A stretch of 64,000 bases of DNA from Erythrobacter sp. KY5 (GTDB lineage Bacteria; Pseudomonadota; Alphaproteobacteria; Sphingomonadales; Sphingomonadaceae), in assembly GCF_003264115.1 (NCBI RefSeq), contig NZ_CP021912.1, positions 1,099,001 to 1,163,000 on the forward strand. Reading direction: 5' to 3'. Positions 52,360 to 61,780 of this stretch are shown piece by piece. The notes under the pieces were generated by a model, which worked only from the letters and a program-made list of their open reading frames with translations, ran no database searches and had not been told where the DNA came from. How positions within the stretch are numbered: position 1 is the first letter of the stretch; each line of letters begins with the position of its first letter. The position numbers and the translations under genes were made by a program.

Positions 52360-52755
52360 ATGGCTATCGAAGTGACAAGAGAGGCTCTTGAGGCCATGCG
52401 CGATGCGGCCATCGCTGCCTATCCGCGCGAAGCGTGCGGGATCATGCTTGGCGAGGGATCGCGCATCACCGCGTTTCGCGAGACGGCCAACGTCCATTCT
52501 TCGCCCGAGACCCATTTCGAGATCGAGGCGCAGGCGCTGATCGACGCTCACCGTGAAGCGCGCACGGGTGGGCCCGAAGTGCTGGGCTATTTCCATTCGC
52601 ACCCCCAAGGCCCGCCCGAACCTTCGCCGACCGACATTGCCATGGCGGCAGGCGACGGGAAGATCTGGGCGATTGGCAACGGGGAGACGATAACATTCTG
52701 GCGCGCCGCACCAAGCGTGTTCGAGCCGCTTTCCTACTCACTCACCGGGGACTAG
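52360..52755 (+). CDS. JAMM/Mov34 (MPN) metalloprotease domain protein
   Basis: A 131-residue stand-alone zinc isopeptidase-like domain. The JAMM motif is complete: E24 (REACGIM), H79 and H81 (YFHSHPQGPP) and D92 (SPTD). Free-standing bacterial JAMM proteins often release sulphur-carrier ThiS/MoaD-like proteins from precursors. No such partner is adjacent. ATG 52360. Confidence 0.88.
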   Translation: MAIEVTREALEAMRDAAIAAYPREACGIMLGEGSRITAFRETANVHSSPETHFEIEAQALIDAHREARTGGPEVLGYFHSHPQGPPEPSPTDIAMAAGDGKIWAIGNGETITFWRAAPSVFEPLSYSLTGD

Positions 52756-52910
52756 ACACGAGGCATGTTTTGGCCCCAATCACCTGCCTTCGATCATCCG
52801 CTTGTCAGCAAGTGTGGAGCCAATCTCGCACCTTCTGGCAACCTTCGCCTTTTATCCCTAGGACCGTGTAACATGCGGTCCATGTTTCAGAATACCCACG
52901 AGAAAGCTGA

Positions 52911-53564
52911 ATGACTTCGCAAACCGATCTTGCCGCTCTCCTTTGCTCGCGGCTGTGCCATGACATGCTTTCGCCGGTCGGCGCCCTTTCAAACGGGCTT
53001 GAGCTTCTTGCCGACGAAACCGACTCCGAAATGCGCGAACGCTGCATTGAGCTGCTCGAACAGAGCGCCAAGATCAGTACGGACAAGCTCAAGTTCTTCC
53101 GCCTCGCTTTCGGCGCGGCAGGCGGCTTTGGCGAGAACGTGCCGGTCGAGGAAGCGCAGGAGGTGATCGGCGCCCTCGCATCCGATGCCAAGCGGGTCGA
53201 GGTGAACTGGGCGCTGGCCGAAAGCACGCTTCCCAAGCCCGCCGTGAAGGTAATGCTCAACTTGGCGCACATCGCACTCGACGCACTGGTTCGGGGCGGC
53301 ACGCTTGATATCGGGGCCGAGAAGCGTGACGGAAACATCGAGATCGTCGCCCGCGCCGCTGGTCCCCGGATCGCTTTCGACGAAACCATCGGGCGAGCGC
53401 TTCAGGGCGAGCTTTCCGCATCCGACATATCCAGCCGGACCGCAGCTGCGCACATGATTGCGCTGGTCGCCGGTGAAATGGGCGGGGGCCTGCAATATGC
53501 GCTCAGCGACGATGCGCTGGTGCTTGGCGCGGTGCTGCCCGAACCGGAGGGCATGATAGGGTGA
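52911..53564 (+). CDS. chpT: Histidine phosphotransferase ChpT
   Basis: A 217-residue dimeric phosphotransferase passing phosphate from CckA to CtrA and CpdR in the alphaproteobacterial cell-cycle relay. Phosphoacceptor H17 is in RLCHDMLSPVGALSNGLELL; a degenerate HATPase-like domain follows. Its stop overlaps the next GTG, so translation of the amidase is coupled. Confidence 0.93.
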   Translation: MTSQTDLAALLCSRLCHDMLSPVGALSNGLELLADETDSEMRERCIELLEQSAKISTDKLKFFRLAFGAAGGFGENVPVEEAQEVIGALASDAKRVEVNWALAESTLPKPAVKVMLNLAHIALDALVRGGTLDIGAEKRDGNIEIVARAAGPRIAFDETIGRALQGELSASDISSRTAAAHMIALVAGEMGGGLQYALSDDALVLGAVLPEPEGMIG

Positions 53565-54325
53565 GTTCAGGCGCTGGCGAACCGGGGGGCGCCGAATGGC
53601 GCGACATGGAAGTGAGCGAGCTCGTCCACCGGGTCGTGCCTTCACCCAATTTCGGCGACCGCTCGTTGCCGATCAACATGCTGGTGCTGCACTACACCGA
53701 GATGAGACCGGTTGAGACCGCGCTTGAAAAGCTCACCGATCCCGAAGCGGGCGTGAGCGCTCATTACCTGATCACCGAAGAGGGAGAGGTCATACAGCTC
53801 GTCTCGGAGGAAAAGCGGGCCTGGCACGCAGGCGCGAGTTACTGGCGCGGCATCAAGGACGTGAATTCCGCCAGCATCGGGATCGAGCTGGACCATCCCG
53901 GACATACGGACGAAAACGGCGGATATCGCGGCTTTTCCGAAGCGCAGTTCAAAGCGCTTGTCCCGCTGGTGGCGCGGATCGTGAAGCAATACGACATTCC
54001 GCGGGCCAATGTCGTTGGCCATTCCGATGTCGCACCGATCCGCAAGATCGACCCCGGCGAACTGTTCCCATGGGACCGTCTCGCCGAATATGGCCTGTGC
54101 CTGCCCACGCCTCACAAGATCGAGCGCACCGACCCGTTTCACAATGCCGGGGCCTTCATCCTCGCGCTCGAGCGTTATGGCTACGACATCACCGAGGGTC
54201 GCAAGGCAATCGAGGCGTTCGAAAGGCGCTGGCGGCCCGAACGCATCGAGGGCAAGCCTGATGCGCAATTGGGGGCGATCCTCTGGCACCTGCTGCTTGA
54301 ACGCGACCGGGGCGCTGCGCGGTGA
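53561..54325 (+). CDS. N-acetylmuramoyl-L-alanine amidase, AmpD/amidase_2 family
   Basis: A 254-residue zinc amidase. His ligands are in LVLHYTEM, HSDVAPIRKIDPGELFPW and a Glu/Asp-rich site between; VSAHYLITEEGEVIQLV and WHAGASYW form the fold. GTG 53561 overlaps the chpT stop; ATG 53606 is an alternative. It trims peptide stems from glycan during wall recycling; no signal peptide is seen at either start. Confidence 0.9.
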   Translation: MSSGAGEPGGAEWRDMEVSELVHRVVPSPNFGDRSLPINMLVLHYTEMRPVETALEKLTDPEAGVSAHYLITEEGEVIQLVSEEKRAWHAGASYWRGIKDVNSASIGIELDHPGHTDENGGYRGFSEAQFKALVPLVARIVKQYDIPRANVVGHSDVAPIRKIDPGELFPWDRLAEYGLCLPTPHKIERTDPFHNAGAFILALERYGYDITEGRKAIEAFERRWRPERIEGKPDAQLGAILWHLLLERDRGAAR

Positions 54326-55260
54326 AACGGATCGCGACCCTTGCCGCGGTGCTTGTTGCCATCGCGATAATCGTCGCAGGAAGCTGGCTTCTCTACACCC
54401 AGCAAATCGCCGATCCGGATTACGCTCCGGCCATCGCCGCGCCGCAATGGGAAGGTGAAAACCCGACGCTCGTCGTGGATGCCGGCCATTCGAACTTTCA
54501 CCAGATCGCGGGACGGTTTGCACCCTTTGCCAAACTTGCCAGCCACGGCGGGTATCAAGTGGCTTCAACCGATGAGCCGCTGACCGCTGGCAATCTCTCA
54601 ATGGACATTCTCGTCATTGCGAATGCGGGCAAGCCGCTGGAAACCGCAGAGATAGACGCAGTTGTCGATTGGGTCGAAGGTGGCGGGTCGCTGTTGCTGA
54701 TCGCCGACCATGCGCCGTTTGGCGGCCATGCAAGCTCGCTGGCTGAGCGTTTCGGCGTCGGGATGGGTGATGGGTTTGTCGTTACCGGTCCGCCTGACAA
54801 TGTATCGGGCACGATAGATTTTGGCGGCGAGCTTTTGGGAGATCACCCGATAACAACCGGCAGGGCCACACGGCCAGAGCGAATTGTCTCGCGCGTTCGC
54901 AGCTTTCTGGGCCAGTCACTCAGCGCTCCTGCAGGGGCGGTGCCACTCCTGCTGCTGCCCGATGATGCTGCCGAGTTTGCCAGCCGCGATGCGGTCAACG
55001 CCTATGTTGACGGTGGTGAAGAGGGCGTCGATGTATCGACGCGCGTTCAGGCGCTTGCGATGGAATACGGACAAGGGCGCATCGTCGTATCGGGAGAGGC
55101 GGCGATGTTCACCGCGCAGATCCAGCGCGGGAAGCCTGAAACCCGTATCGCCGTGACCGAGGCAGACAACGAAGCTTACGTTCTCAACATCCTCGACTGG
55201 CTGGCGCGCAGGGTGTCCGACGCGCAAAGCTTGGCAGACAGCGATTCCCCGCCTAACTAG
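54322..55260 (+). CDS. DUF4350-like membrane-anchored protein
   Basis: A 312-residue protein with one N-terminal membrane segment (TLAAVLVAIAIIVAGSWLLY) and a large periplasmic or extracytoplasmic domain with a ThuA/DUF4350-like fold: DILVIANAGKPLETAEIDAVVDWVEGGGSLLLIADHAPFG. GTG 54322 overlaps the amidase stop. Function unknown; operon with chpT and the amidase. Confidence 0.8.
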   Translation: MKRIATLAAVLVAIAIIVAGSWLLYTQQIADPDYAPAIAAPQWEGENPTLVVDAGHSNFHQIAGRFAPFAKLASHGGYQVASTDEPLTAGNLSMDILVIANAGKPLETAEIDAVVDWVEGGGSLLLIADHAPFGGHASSLAERFGVGMGDGFVVTGPPDNVSGTIDFGGELLGDHPITTGRATRPERIVSRVRSFLGQSLSAPAGAVPLLLLPDDAAEFASRDAVNAYVDGGEEGVDVSTRVQALAMEYGQGRIVVSGEAAMFTAQIQRGKPETRIAVTEADNEAYVLNILDWLARRVSDAQSLADSDSPPN

Positions 55261-55263
55261 GCG

Positions 55264-55696
55264 GCATCAGGGGGCTGAGGCAGCCGCGTGGTTTATACCG
55301 CGAGGAAAGTCCGGGCTCCACGAAGCAAGGGTGGCGGGTAACGCCCGCCGGGCGAGGTCTTTCGGGACCAAGCTCAGGGAAAGTGCCACAGAGAGTATAC
55401 CGCCGATGGCCCCGGACCCGTTCCGGGGCACAGGCAAGGGTGAAAGGGTGCGGCAAGAGCGCACCGGGGGTCTGGTAACAGGCTCCGCATGGCAAACCCC
55501 ACCCGGAGCAAGGCCAAATAGGGGCCTCGCGCCCGGCCTTTGATGGTCAGGGCAGGAGCGCTTCGCTCCGAGAGGCCCGGGTTGGCTGCTTGAGCCGCGT
55601 GGCAACATGCGGCCCAGATGAATGGCTGCCGCCGCAGCGCTGGTCGAAAGATACCGGCTGCGGAGACAGAACCCGGCTTATGACGCCCCCTGATGC
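55264..55696 (+). ncRNA. rnpB: RNase P RNA, catalytic M1 RNA
   Basis: A 433-base bacterial type A RNase P RNA that matures tRNA 5' ends. Ends form a 12-bp P1 stem (55264-55275 with 55685-55696). The universal segments are seen: GAGGAAAGTCCGGGC near the 5' end and ACAGAACCCGGCTTATG near the 3' end, as well as the P4 pairing. Short frames across it are not genes. Confidence 0.97.
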
Positions 55697-55774
55697 ACTT
55701 CAAACGCCGCCGTATCTCTGGCGAGTTTGTGGTCCATGCCCGGAACTGGCAAGCGGCCCGGCCATTGGTACATC

Positions 55775-56560
55775 ATGAAAGAACCGACCGTGCTTCGCCC
55801 GACGACCCAGCGCCTTGCTGTGCTTGTCGCAGTGTTCGTCCAGATTGGCGCAACCTTCCTGCCGCAGCTGGGGCTGGGCGATCCGATCGGGGATCGTTCC
55901 GATAGCGTTCGCACGTTGATCACGCCGTCTGGCTGGGCGTTCGCCATCTGGGGTCCGCTGTTTCTGGGATCGGCAGTGTTCGCGATTTGGCAGGTCTTGC
56001 CGCGCCAGCGCACCAACCGGTTGCTCAACACAATTGCCTGGCCCGCAGCGATAGCGCTCGCCGCGCAGGGTGTGTGGGCGACCTATACGCAGTTCGCCAA
56101 CCTCACCGCGATCTCGGCCGTCATCATCCTTGCATCGCTGACTGGATTGCTCGTTTGCCTGCGCAGATTGAGCGAGCAGGCCTGGTTGTCCGGTGCAGAA
56201 CGCTGGTTCGGCGCTCTCGTGCTGAGCGCGCTTGCCGCGTGGCTTACGGCGGCGAGCATCGTCAACATCTCGGCCACCCTCGTCTATTATGGCATCGGCG
56301 GAGGTTTCGAATACCCGTTAGCCGCAGCCGCAATGGTCGCGATTGGCGGCGTGATTGCCAGCCTTGCGGTGGTGCGTTCGCGCGGGAACCCATGGTACGC
56401 GCTGGTATTCTGCTGGGCGCTGCTGGCGATCTACTTCCGCGGCGGGCAAGAGGCATCGTCGATCGCCTATGCCTGCATGTTCAGCGGCGTGCTGGTGTTG
56501 CTTGCTTTGGTGCTCGGCCTCTCGCAGTCGGGCAACCGGAAGCACTGGCTCGGCTTCTGA
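55775..56560 (+). CDS. TspO/MBR-like membrane protein
   Basis: A 261-residue protein with eight or so hydrophobic segments. SGWAFAIWGPLFLGSAVFAIWQ near residue 50 resembles the tryptophan-rich sensory protein region, which motivates the comparison; the match is weak. A short basic end (GNRKHWLGF) follows. ATG 55775 starts the last frame-true segment. A terminator follows at 56582. Confidence 0.65.
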   Translation: MKEPTVLRPTTQRLAVLVAVFVQIGATFLPQLGLGDPIGDRSDSVRTLITPSGWAFAIWGPLFLGSAVFAIWQVLPRQRTNRLLNTIAWPAAIALAAQGVWATYTQFANLTAISAVIILASLTGLLVCLRRLSEQAWLSGAERWFGALVLSALAAWLTAASIVNISATLVYYGIGGGFEYPLAAAAMVAIGGVIASLAVVRSRGNPWYALVFCWALLAIYFRGGQEASSIAYACMFSGVLVLLALVLGLSQSGNRKHWLGF

Positions 56561-56581
56561 TCCCGACTTGATCCACAAAGG

Positions 56582-56620
56582 AAAAGGCCGGGCCCTGCGG
56601 TGCGCAGAGCCCGGCCTTTT
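56582..56620. terminator. Bidirectional terminator
   Basis: AAAAGGCCGGGCCCTGC pairs with its near-complement ending CCGGCCTTTT around a short loop, giving A-run and T-run on either side. It separates the convergent TspO-like and autotransporter genes. Confidence 0.85.
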
Positions 56621-56647
56621 CGTGTGACCGGTAAGGTCGGTCGAAGC

Positions 56648-59600
56648 TTAGAACTTCCAGATCAGCGAGACGCGGCCCTGATCGTTCGAAAGCAGACCGC
56701 GGCCCATGTCGCTGGTGAACGAGACCTGCGCGTTGAGGTTCGTGCCGACCTCCATTTCTGCACCGGCATTCACGCTCATCCACTGGGTGTCGAGCTCGTT
56801 GGCGATGCTGAACGGCGTGTCGGACGCACCGAAGAAGTGCGCCGTCACAACGTCGGCATTGTCGGCCATTTCGCTTGCATAGGCGACCGAACCGAAGGCC
56901 CGGATGATGCTGGTCTCGCTGACGGCGATGTCGAAAGAGGCCATCGCACCGGCTTTCGCGCCAAGCGAGGTAAAGGTGCGATCTGCAACCGAGAGGCCGA
57001 AGCCACCAGCACCGATTTCGTCATAGCCACCGATGGAGCTGCGCACGTAATCGAGGCTTGCCACCGGACCCACTTCCAGACCCTTCGCGATGTCGAAGGC
57101 GTAACCAAGGCGCATGCCGCCAAAGGTCTGGCGCGCATCGGACTGGGCTACGGCATTCGCGAAGTAGCTGGCAAAGTCGCCGCCGCTAGCCCGCTCTGCG
57201 CCGAAGCGCTGGTCAGCGGTCCCGGCATAGCCGTCTGCGAACAGGCCGCCATCCGAGTAGGTCGCGTAGATTGCGACCGACTGGCTGCGGTCTGCCTCAG
57301 GCTGGAGCGGGTTCACCGTCTGGCGGCTCGACTGAATGTTCGACACGGCCACACCGAAGCTGAAGCCTTCGGAAAGGGCCATATCGACACCAACCGTCAT
57401 CTCACCGGCCTGGGTCAGAGCGGTCTGTTCGAGCGCGCTCGCTCCCAGCTGGGTGCTGGCAACGCCCTGGCTGCCAAAGGCACCAAGACCATTGCCGAGC
57501 AGTCCGCCCTGCTGGCCATTGTTGAGATAGACGCCGGAGGCGCTGCCGAAGACGCCGAGCTTGCCGGTTTCGGCAGGCGTGGTGCCGTTGATGGCGTAAG
57601 CGGCATTCCCTGCAGCGCTAAAGCCGCCCGCTGCCATCGAACCGCCACGCAGCGCGAGCGTGCGCTGTGCGATCTGGCCGGTGAAGCGCTGCGAGAAGCT
57701 GTTCGCGGTGAAGGTCTGGCTGAACGCGCTGACCGGGGTCAGGGCGCCAAGCGTTGCCCCGAGCGTTTCGAACGTGGCGTTGTCGACAATCGCGAACATG
57801 TCGGCAAACTCGTTGAAGCGCGTGGCACGAATCGTGTCGAGCGCGCCGCCGAGGTTACGAAGGCTGCGATTGTTGCTGAACAGGTCACGGATCGAACGCG
57901 CGCCGATGGTGACAAGCACCTCGTTGCCTTCCACCCGGCTCGACGCGGTCAGGATCGGCGAGTTCGAGAGGAAGATCGTTTCGGCAAAGTCGCCGTCGAT
58001 CTCACCTGCCGAAAGGATCGCGAATTCAGATCCATTGCGGACCCGGCGACCACGCGCTTCGAGAAGCAGGGTGCCATCGAGCACTGCAAGTCCCGAAATG
58101 TCGTAGAAGTCGTTCGAAATCCGGTTGCGCGTTCCGCCCTGGAAGTTGGCGTAAAGGCCAGCGCCGCTGGTCTGGACGTAATCGCCGTTGATGGTCATCG
58201 TGCTGACCCCGCGATTGCCGCCAGCGCTCACCAGGCCGGCTACGTTCATCAGGACATTGGTGTTGATGACACCGTTGCGGCCCGAGAGCAGTCCGCCCGC
58301 CAGCGTATACATCGGTGTGTTGAGCGTGCCGCTGATGTCCGACGTGCCGCTGAACTGTTCGACACCAATCAGCGAGGTGAAGTCGAAGCCCGACCCGAGA
58401 AGGAAGGTCGCGCGCTCATTGTCGATCACCAGCTTGTCGATCTCGACATCCATGTCGACCGTGGTGCGGCCGCGCTGGTTCAAGTGGACTTCGAAATACT
58501 GAGCCGGATTGGCAAAGGCGGTCCCGGGCGTTCCGTCGGTGTTGTTTGGAACGAAGCCGGTTGAACCCGGGCCAAGCAGGACCGAGCTTTCAGGCAGGTT
58601 GCTGCCGAAGTTCGGATCGCCAGGCTGCGGACCGAAGGGCGAGACGATTTCGGGCAGCTCCGAAATGTCGACGCCAAGGACGGTGCCGATCGAATTGCCG
58701 ACTTCGAAGATGCCGTTCTCTTCACCTTCGGGAAGGCCGTTGACAAGCGTGCCGGTGCCATCGTCGATGAAGAAGCCCGGATCGAGATCCTGCGTCCAGT
58801 GGTCAGGGTCAGACCAGTTCCCGTTCCCGCGCTTGGCCGAAACGTACTTGTAGGCCGTGTTCTCGCTGATGAACTGGAAGAACGGATAGATCGGGTTGTA
58901 GAAGCTGATGTCGCCGTACGGGTTGGTCAGTCCGGCGAAGCTCAGGTCGAAGAAGCTGATGCCGCCGCTAAGGACAGCGATTGCGACAGGGAAGTCGTAA
59001 GCGACGTCGGCAATAAGCGGCGAGCCACTGTCACCGGGCGCGGTGCCGACTTCGCGTGGGAGCGCATCGCCATCGAACCAGTCGGTCGAAATGACGTCGC
59101 CAATGGTCACGCATTCAGGGCCAAAGCCGTTGAAATCGCATCCATCGAAGCCCGCAATGTCGCGATCCGGCCAGTCGAAGTCGGTGAAGTAGTAGGGCTG
59201 GGTGATACTGCCGCGTTCTGCACTCGAACCGAAGCCAGAGAACACCACATCGTCGAAATTGGCAAGCGATCCGAGCGCTCCGAGCATGTTTTCGCCAACG
59301 CGGCGCAGGAAGTCGCTACCTTCACCCGGGCCGCCCAGCGCCGTGCCGAAGGATCCGTAACCGACCTGCACAACATGCGTGAGCTCGGTCAGCGGGGTGA
59401 GCAGAATAGGAAGCGCCGGGATATCCGTGATCGGCTCATCCACAGCGATCAGGGCAATGTCTGCGAACGGGAATGGCAATCCGCCATTTTCCTGGTTCGC
59501 GGACGGGTGAATGACCACGTCGGTGCTGGTCGCAAGACCGCCTTCGGAGTAGCTCGCGCCTTCATTGACAAATGCGTTGCGCTGCGGCTCCGTGTCAGGA

Positions 59601-60172
59601 CCGGTGCCGATCAGGATTGCGAAGGGCGAACCGCTTTCCGGCGTTCCATAGATCTCGGATGGGAAGAAGTTGACGCAGTGCGCTGCGGTCAGGATCGTAC
59701 GCGGGTTGATCAGGCTGCCCGTGCAATTGAGGAAAACCCGACCATCGGAAGCGCGGCCAATAAACATCTGCACAACCGAAGGCTGCGTATCGGCGGCGTC
59801 GAATGATGCGTCGAGGCCGACATCGTCACGAACGAAAATGTCGCGATCGATATTGTCGCCTGTGGTGCCGGTGAAACTTGCGTCGAGTAGCATGTTGGGA
59901 TCGAACGTAAGATCAAGCGTGCTGCGCGGTGTCAGTCGAAAACCGGCAAAACTGTCTACCGGAGCTGTCGTGCTGATCGCGGGAGCCGCGGAGCGCGGCG
60001 TCGCAGCACTCGCAACGCCAAGCGGAAGGCGATAGTCGGAAATCTCGCCCAGTTCTTCGCCGTCGAGCAAAAATTCGCCCGTTTCGCCCCCGGATGCATG
60101 CGCCGGTGCAGCTGTAAGCGCTCCGGCAAGCGCTGCGAGCCCAACGCCGGATAGGAAAGCACGATTTGTCAT
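56648..60172 (-). CDS. Autotransporter with an N-terminal trypsin-like serine protease
   Basis: A 1174-residue type Va-like secreted protein. A signal peptide ends near residue 27 (AAPAHA). A trypsin-like passenger protease has H165 (TAAHC), D238 (PFADIALI) and S382 (APGDSGSPL). A long repetitive beta-helix-like stretch follows (about 440-850), and a C-terminal beta-barrel about 900-1174 ends in an aromatic residue (RVSLIWKF), the usual outer-membrane assembly signal. Self-cleavage and release are inferred. Confidence 0.92.
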   Translation of the reverse strand: MTNRAFLSGVGLAALAGALTAAPAHASGGETGEFLLDGEELGEISDYRLPLGVASAATPRSAAPAISTTAPVDSFAGFRLTPRSTLDLTFDPNMLLDASFTGTTGDNIDRDIFVRDDVGLDASFDAADTQPSVVQMFIGRASDGRVFLNCTGSLINPRTILTAAHCVNFFPSEIYGTPESGSPFAILIGTGPDTEPQRNAFVNEGASYSEGGLATSTDVVIHPSANQENGGLPFPFADIALIAVDEPITDIPALPILLTPLTELTHVVQVGYGSFGTALGGPGEGSDFLRRVGENMLGALGSLANFDDVVFSGFGSSAERGSITQPYYFTDFDWPDRDIAGFDGCDFNGFGPECVTIGDVISTDWFDGDALPREVGTAPGDSGSPLIADVAYDFPVAIAVLSGGISFFDLSFAGLTNPYGDISFYNPIYPFFQFISENTAYKYVSAKRGNGNWSDPDHWTQDLDPGFFIDDGTGTLVNGLPEGEENGIFEVGNSIGTVLGVDISELPEIVSPFGPQPGDPNFGSNLPESSVLLGPGSTGFVPNNTDGTPGTAFANPAQYFEVHLNQRGRTTVDMDVEIDKLVIDNERATFLLGSGFDFTSLIGVEQFSGTSDISGTLNTPMYTLAGGLLSGRNGVINTNVLMNVAGLVSAGGNRGVSTMTINGDYVQTSGAGLYANFQGGTRNRISNDFYDISGLAVLDGTLLLEARGRRVRNGSEFAILSAGEIDGDFAETIFLSNSPILTASSRVEGNEVLVTIGARSIRDLFSNNRSLRNLGGALDTIRATRFNEFADMFAIVDNATFETLGATLGALTPVSAFSQTFTANSFSQRFTGQIAQRTLALRGGSMAAGGFSAAGNAAYAINGTTPAETGKLGVFGSASGVYLNNGQQGGLLGNGLGAFGSQGVASTQLGASALEQTALTQAGEMTVGVDMALSEGFSFGVAVSNIQSSRQTVNPLQPEADRSQSVAIYATYSDGGLFADGYAGTADQRFGAERASGGDFASYFANAVAQSDARQTFGGMRLGYAFDIAKGLEVGPVASLDYVRSSIGGYDEIGAGGFGLSVADRTFTSLGAKAGAMASFDIAVSETSIIRAFGSVAYASEMADNADVVTAHFFGASDTPFSIANELDTQWMSVNAGAEMEVGTNLNAQVSFTSDMGRGLLSNDQGRVSLIWKF

Positions 60173-60293
60173 GATTAGCCCCTCGTTCTTGATAAGAAAG
60201 TTACCCCGAGTGAGCAGATTAGCGCTTTGTTAAGTGATTCTGAAGCCCCGTTGTCAAATATAGTTCAAATATGTTCTGTCGCATCAACGGCTT

Positions 60294-60309
60294 GCATTGC
60301 ATGCAATGC
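60294..60309. repeat. 16-bp perfect palindrome upstream of the autotransporter
   Basis: GCATTGCATGCAATGC reads the same on both strands. It lies 122 bases upstream of the autotransporter start and could be an operator. The rest of the 233-base gap is AT-rich plus the ugd terminator. Confidence 0.45.
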
Positions 60310-60327
60310 GGCTTTGCAAATGAAAAA

Positions 60328-60361
60328 GCGGGACTTGGCAATAATTGCTCAAATCCCGCTC
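60328..60361 (-). terminator. Rho-independent terminator after ugd
   Basis: On the minus strand, AGCGGGA pairs with TCCCGCT, with extra pairing inside and TTTTTC after. It lies 45 bases past the ugd stop. Confidence 0.75.
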
Positions 60362-60405
60362 TCAGATTGTCAAAATTGCCGAACCCTCGATAGGCCCGGT
60401 TCACC

Positions 60406-61716
60406 TCAGTCTCGACCGATGCTCGCATAAGAGAAACCGGCGGCGCGCACGTCTTCCGGGTTGTAGATGTTGCGCAGGTCGACCAGCACCGGAGCTTTCG
60501 CGAAATCCTTTACCCGCGACAGGTCGAGCGCACGAAATGCATCCCACTCCGTCACAATCACGACAACATCGGCGTCCTTGATCGCTGCATAGGGATCATC
60601 GCACATAGTCACGGCGGGCATCAGCGGTTTTGCCTGTTCCATACCTTCAGGATCGAAGGCAGACACCTCGACGCCTGCATCGGTCAGCGTCTGAGCCACT
60701 GCGATCGCAGGGGAATCTCGCATATCGTCGGTATTGGGTTTGAACGTAAGGCCGAGCAGCGCGACCTTCTTGCCGCGTGCATCGTCACCGCCGCCAAGCG
60801 CGTCGAGCACCTTGCGCCCCATGGCGCGCTTGCGGCTGTCATTGACCTTGACCACCGCTTCGATGATGCGGGTGGGGCTGTCGTAATCCTCTGCGGTCTT
60901 GAGCAAGGCCAGCGTGTCCTTGGGGAAGCAAGAGCCGCCATAGCCGGGACCAGCGTGGAGGAATTTCGGACCGATGCGGTTGTCCATCCCTATCCCGCGG
61001 CTGACATCCTGCACGTTTGCACCAACTTTTTCGCACAGATCGGCCATTTCGTTGATGAAGGTGATCTTGGTCGCGAGGAAAGCGTTGGCTGCATACTTGA
61101 TCAGCTCGCTGGTGCGCCGCGAGGTGAAGAGGATCGGCGATTCGTTCAGGAAGAGCGGGCGATAAACCTCGCGCATGACATCGCGGCCGAAATCGTCCTC
61201 GGCACCGATCACGATCCGGTCGGGGCGCTTGAAGTCGCCGATCGCAGCGCCCTCGCGAAGGAATTCGGGGTTCGAGACGACAGAGAAGCGATGCGATGTG
61301 CCCGATTCTTTGAGAATGCGCTCAACCTCGTCGCCGGTGCCTACCGGGACGGTCGATTTGGTGACTACGACCGCGTCGTTCGAAAGGCTCTCGCCGATCT
61401 CGTTCGCGACGGCATAAACGAAGGAAAGGTCTGCATGACCATCGCCTCGGCGGCTGGGCGTACCGACCGCGATGAAGATCGCGGCGGCGTCCTTGATCCC
61501 TTCGGCGAGCGAGGTCGTGAAGGACAGGCGGCCAGCCTTCACATTGCTTTCGACCAGCGCATCGAGGCCCGGTTCGTAAATCGGCATGATACCGTCATGC
61601 AGACGGTCGATCTTGCCCTGATCCTTGTCGATGCAGACCACATCATGTCCGAAGTCTGCAAAACATGCCCCGGATACGAGTCCGACATAACCTGACCCGA
61701 CCATTGCAATTTTCAT
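60406..61716 (-). CDS. ugd: UDP-glucose 6-dehydrogenase
   Basis: A 436-residue NAD-dependent enzyme that oxidises UDP-glucose to UDP-glucuronate for exopolysaccharide or glycolipid synthesis. The Rossmann GSGYVGL (7-13), NPEFLREG, and catalytic C263 in GYGGSCFPKD are in place. In sphingomonads UDP-glucuronate feeds glucuronosyl ceramide synthesis, which replaces lipopolysaccharide. No other sugar-nucleotide gene is adjacent. Confidence 0.96.
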   Translation of the reverse strand: MKIAMVGSGYVGLVSGACFADFGHDVVCIDKDQGKIDRLHDGIMPIYEPGLDALVESNVKAGRLSFTTSLAEGIKDAAAIFIAVGTPSRRGDGHADLSFVYAVANEIGESLSNDAVVVTKSTVPVGTGDEVERILKESGTSHRFSVVSNPEFLREGAAIGDFKRPDRIVIGAEDDFGRDVMREVYRPLFLNESPILFTSRRTSELIKYAANAFLATKITFINEMADLCEKVGANVQDVSRGIGMDNRIGPKFLHAGPGYGGSCFPKDTLALLKTAEDYDSPTRIIEAVVKVNDSRKRAMGRKVLDALGGGDDARGKKVALLGLTFKPNTDDMRDSPAIAVAQTLTDAGVEVSAFDPEGMEQAKPLMPAVTMCDDPYAAIKDADVVVIVTEWDAFRALDLSRVKDFAKAPVLVDLRNIYNPEDVRAAGFSYASIGRD

Positions 61717-61780
61717 GGATGGCTATTCCTTATAAATCCTTGGCCTGCACAGGCTCGGTCCTGAGCCGCGGCGGCGCCTG

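Noticed and set aside
55264..55696. Protein-coding frames over the RNase P RNA
   Set aside because: The segment matches rnpB structure; frames there have no family resemblance and no ribosome sites.
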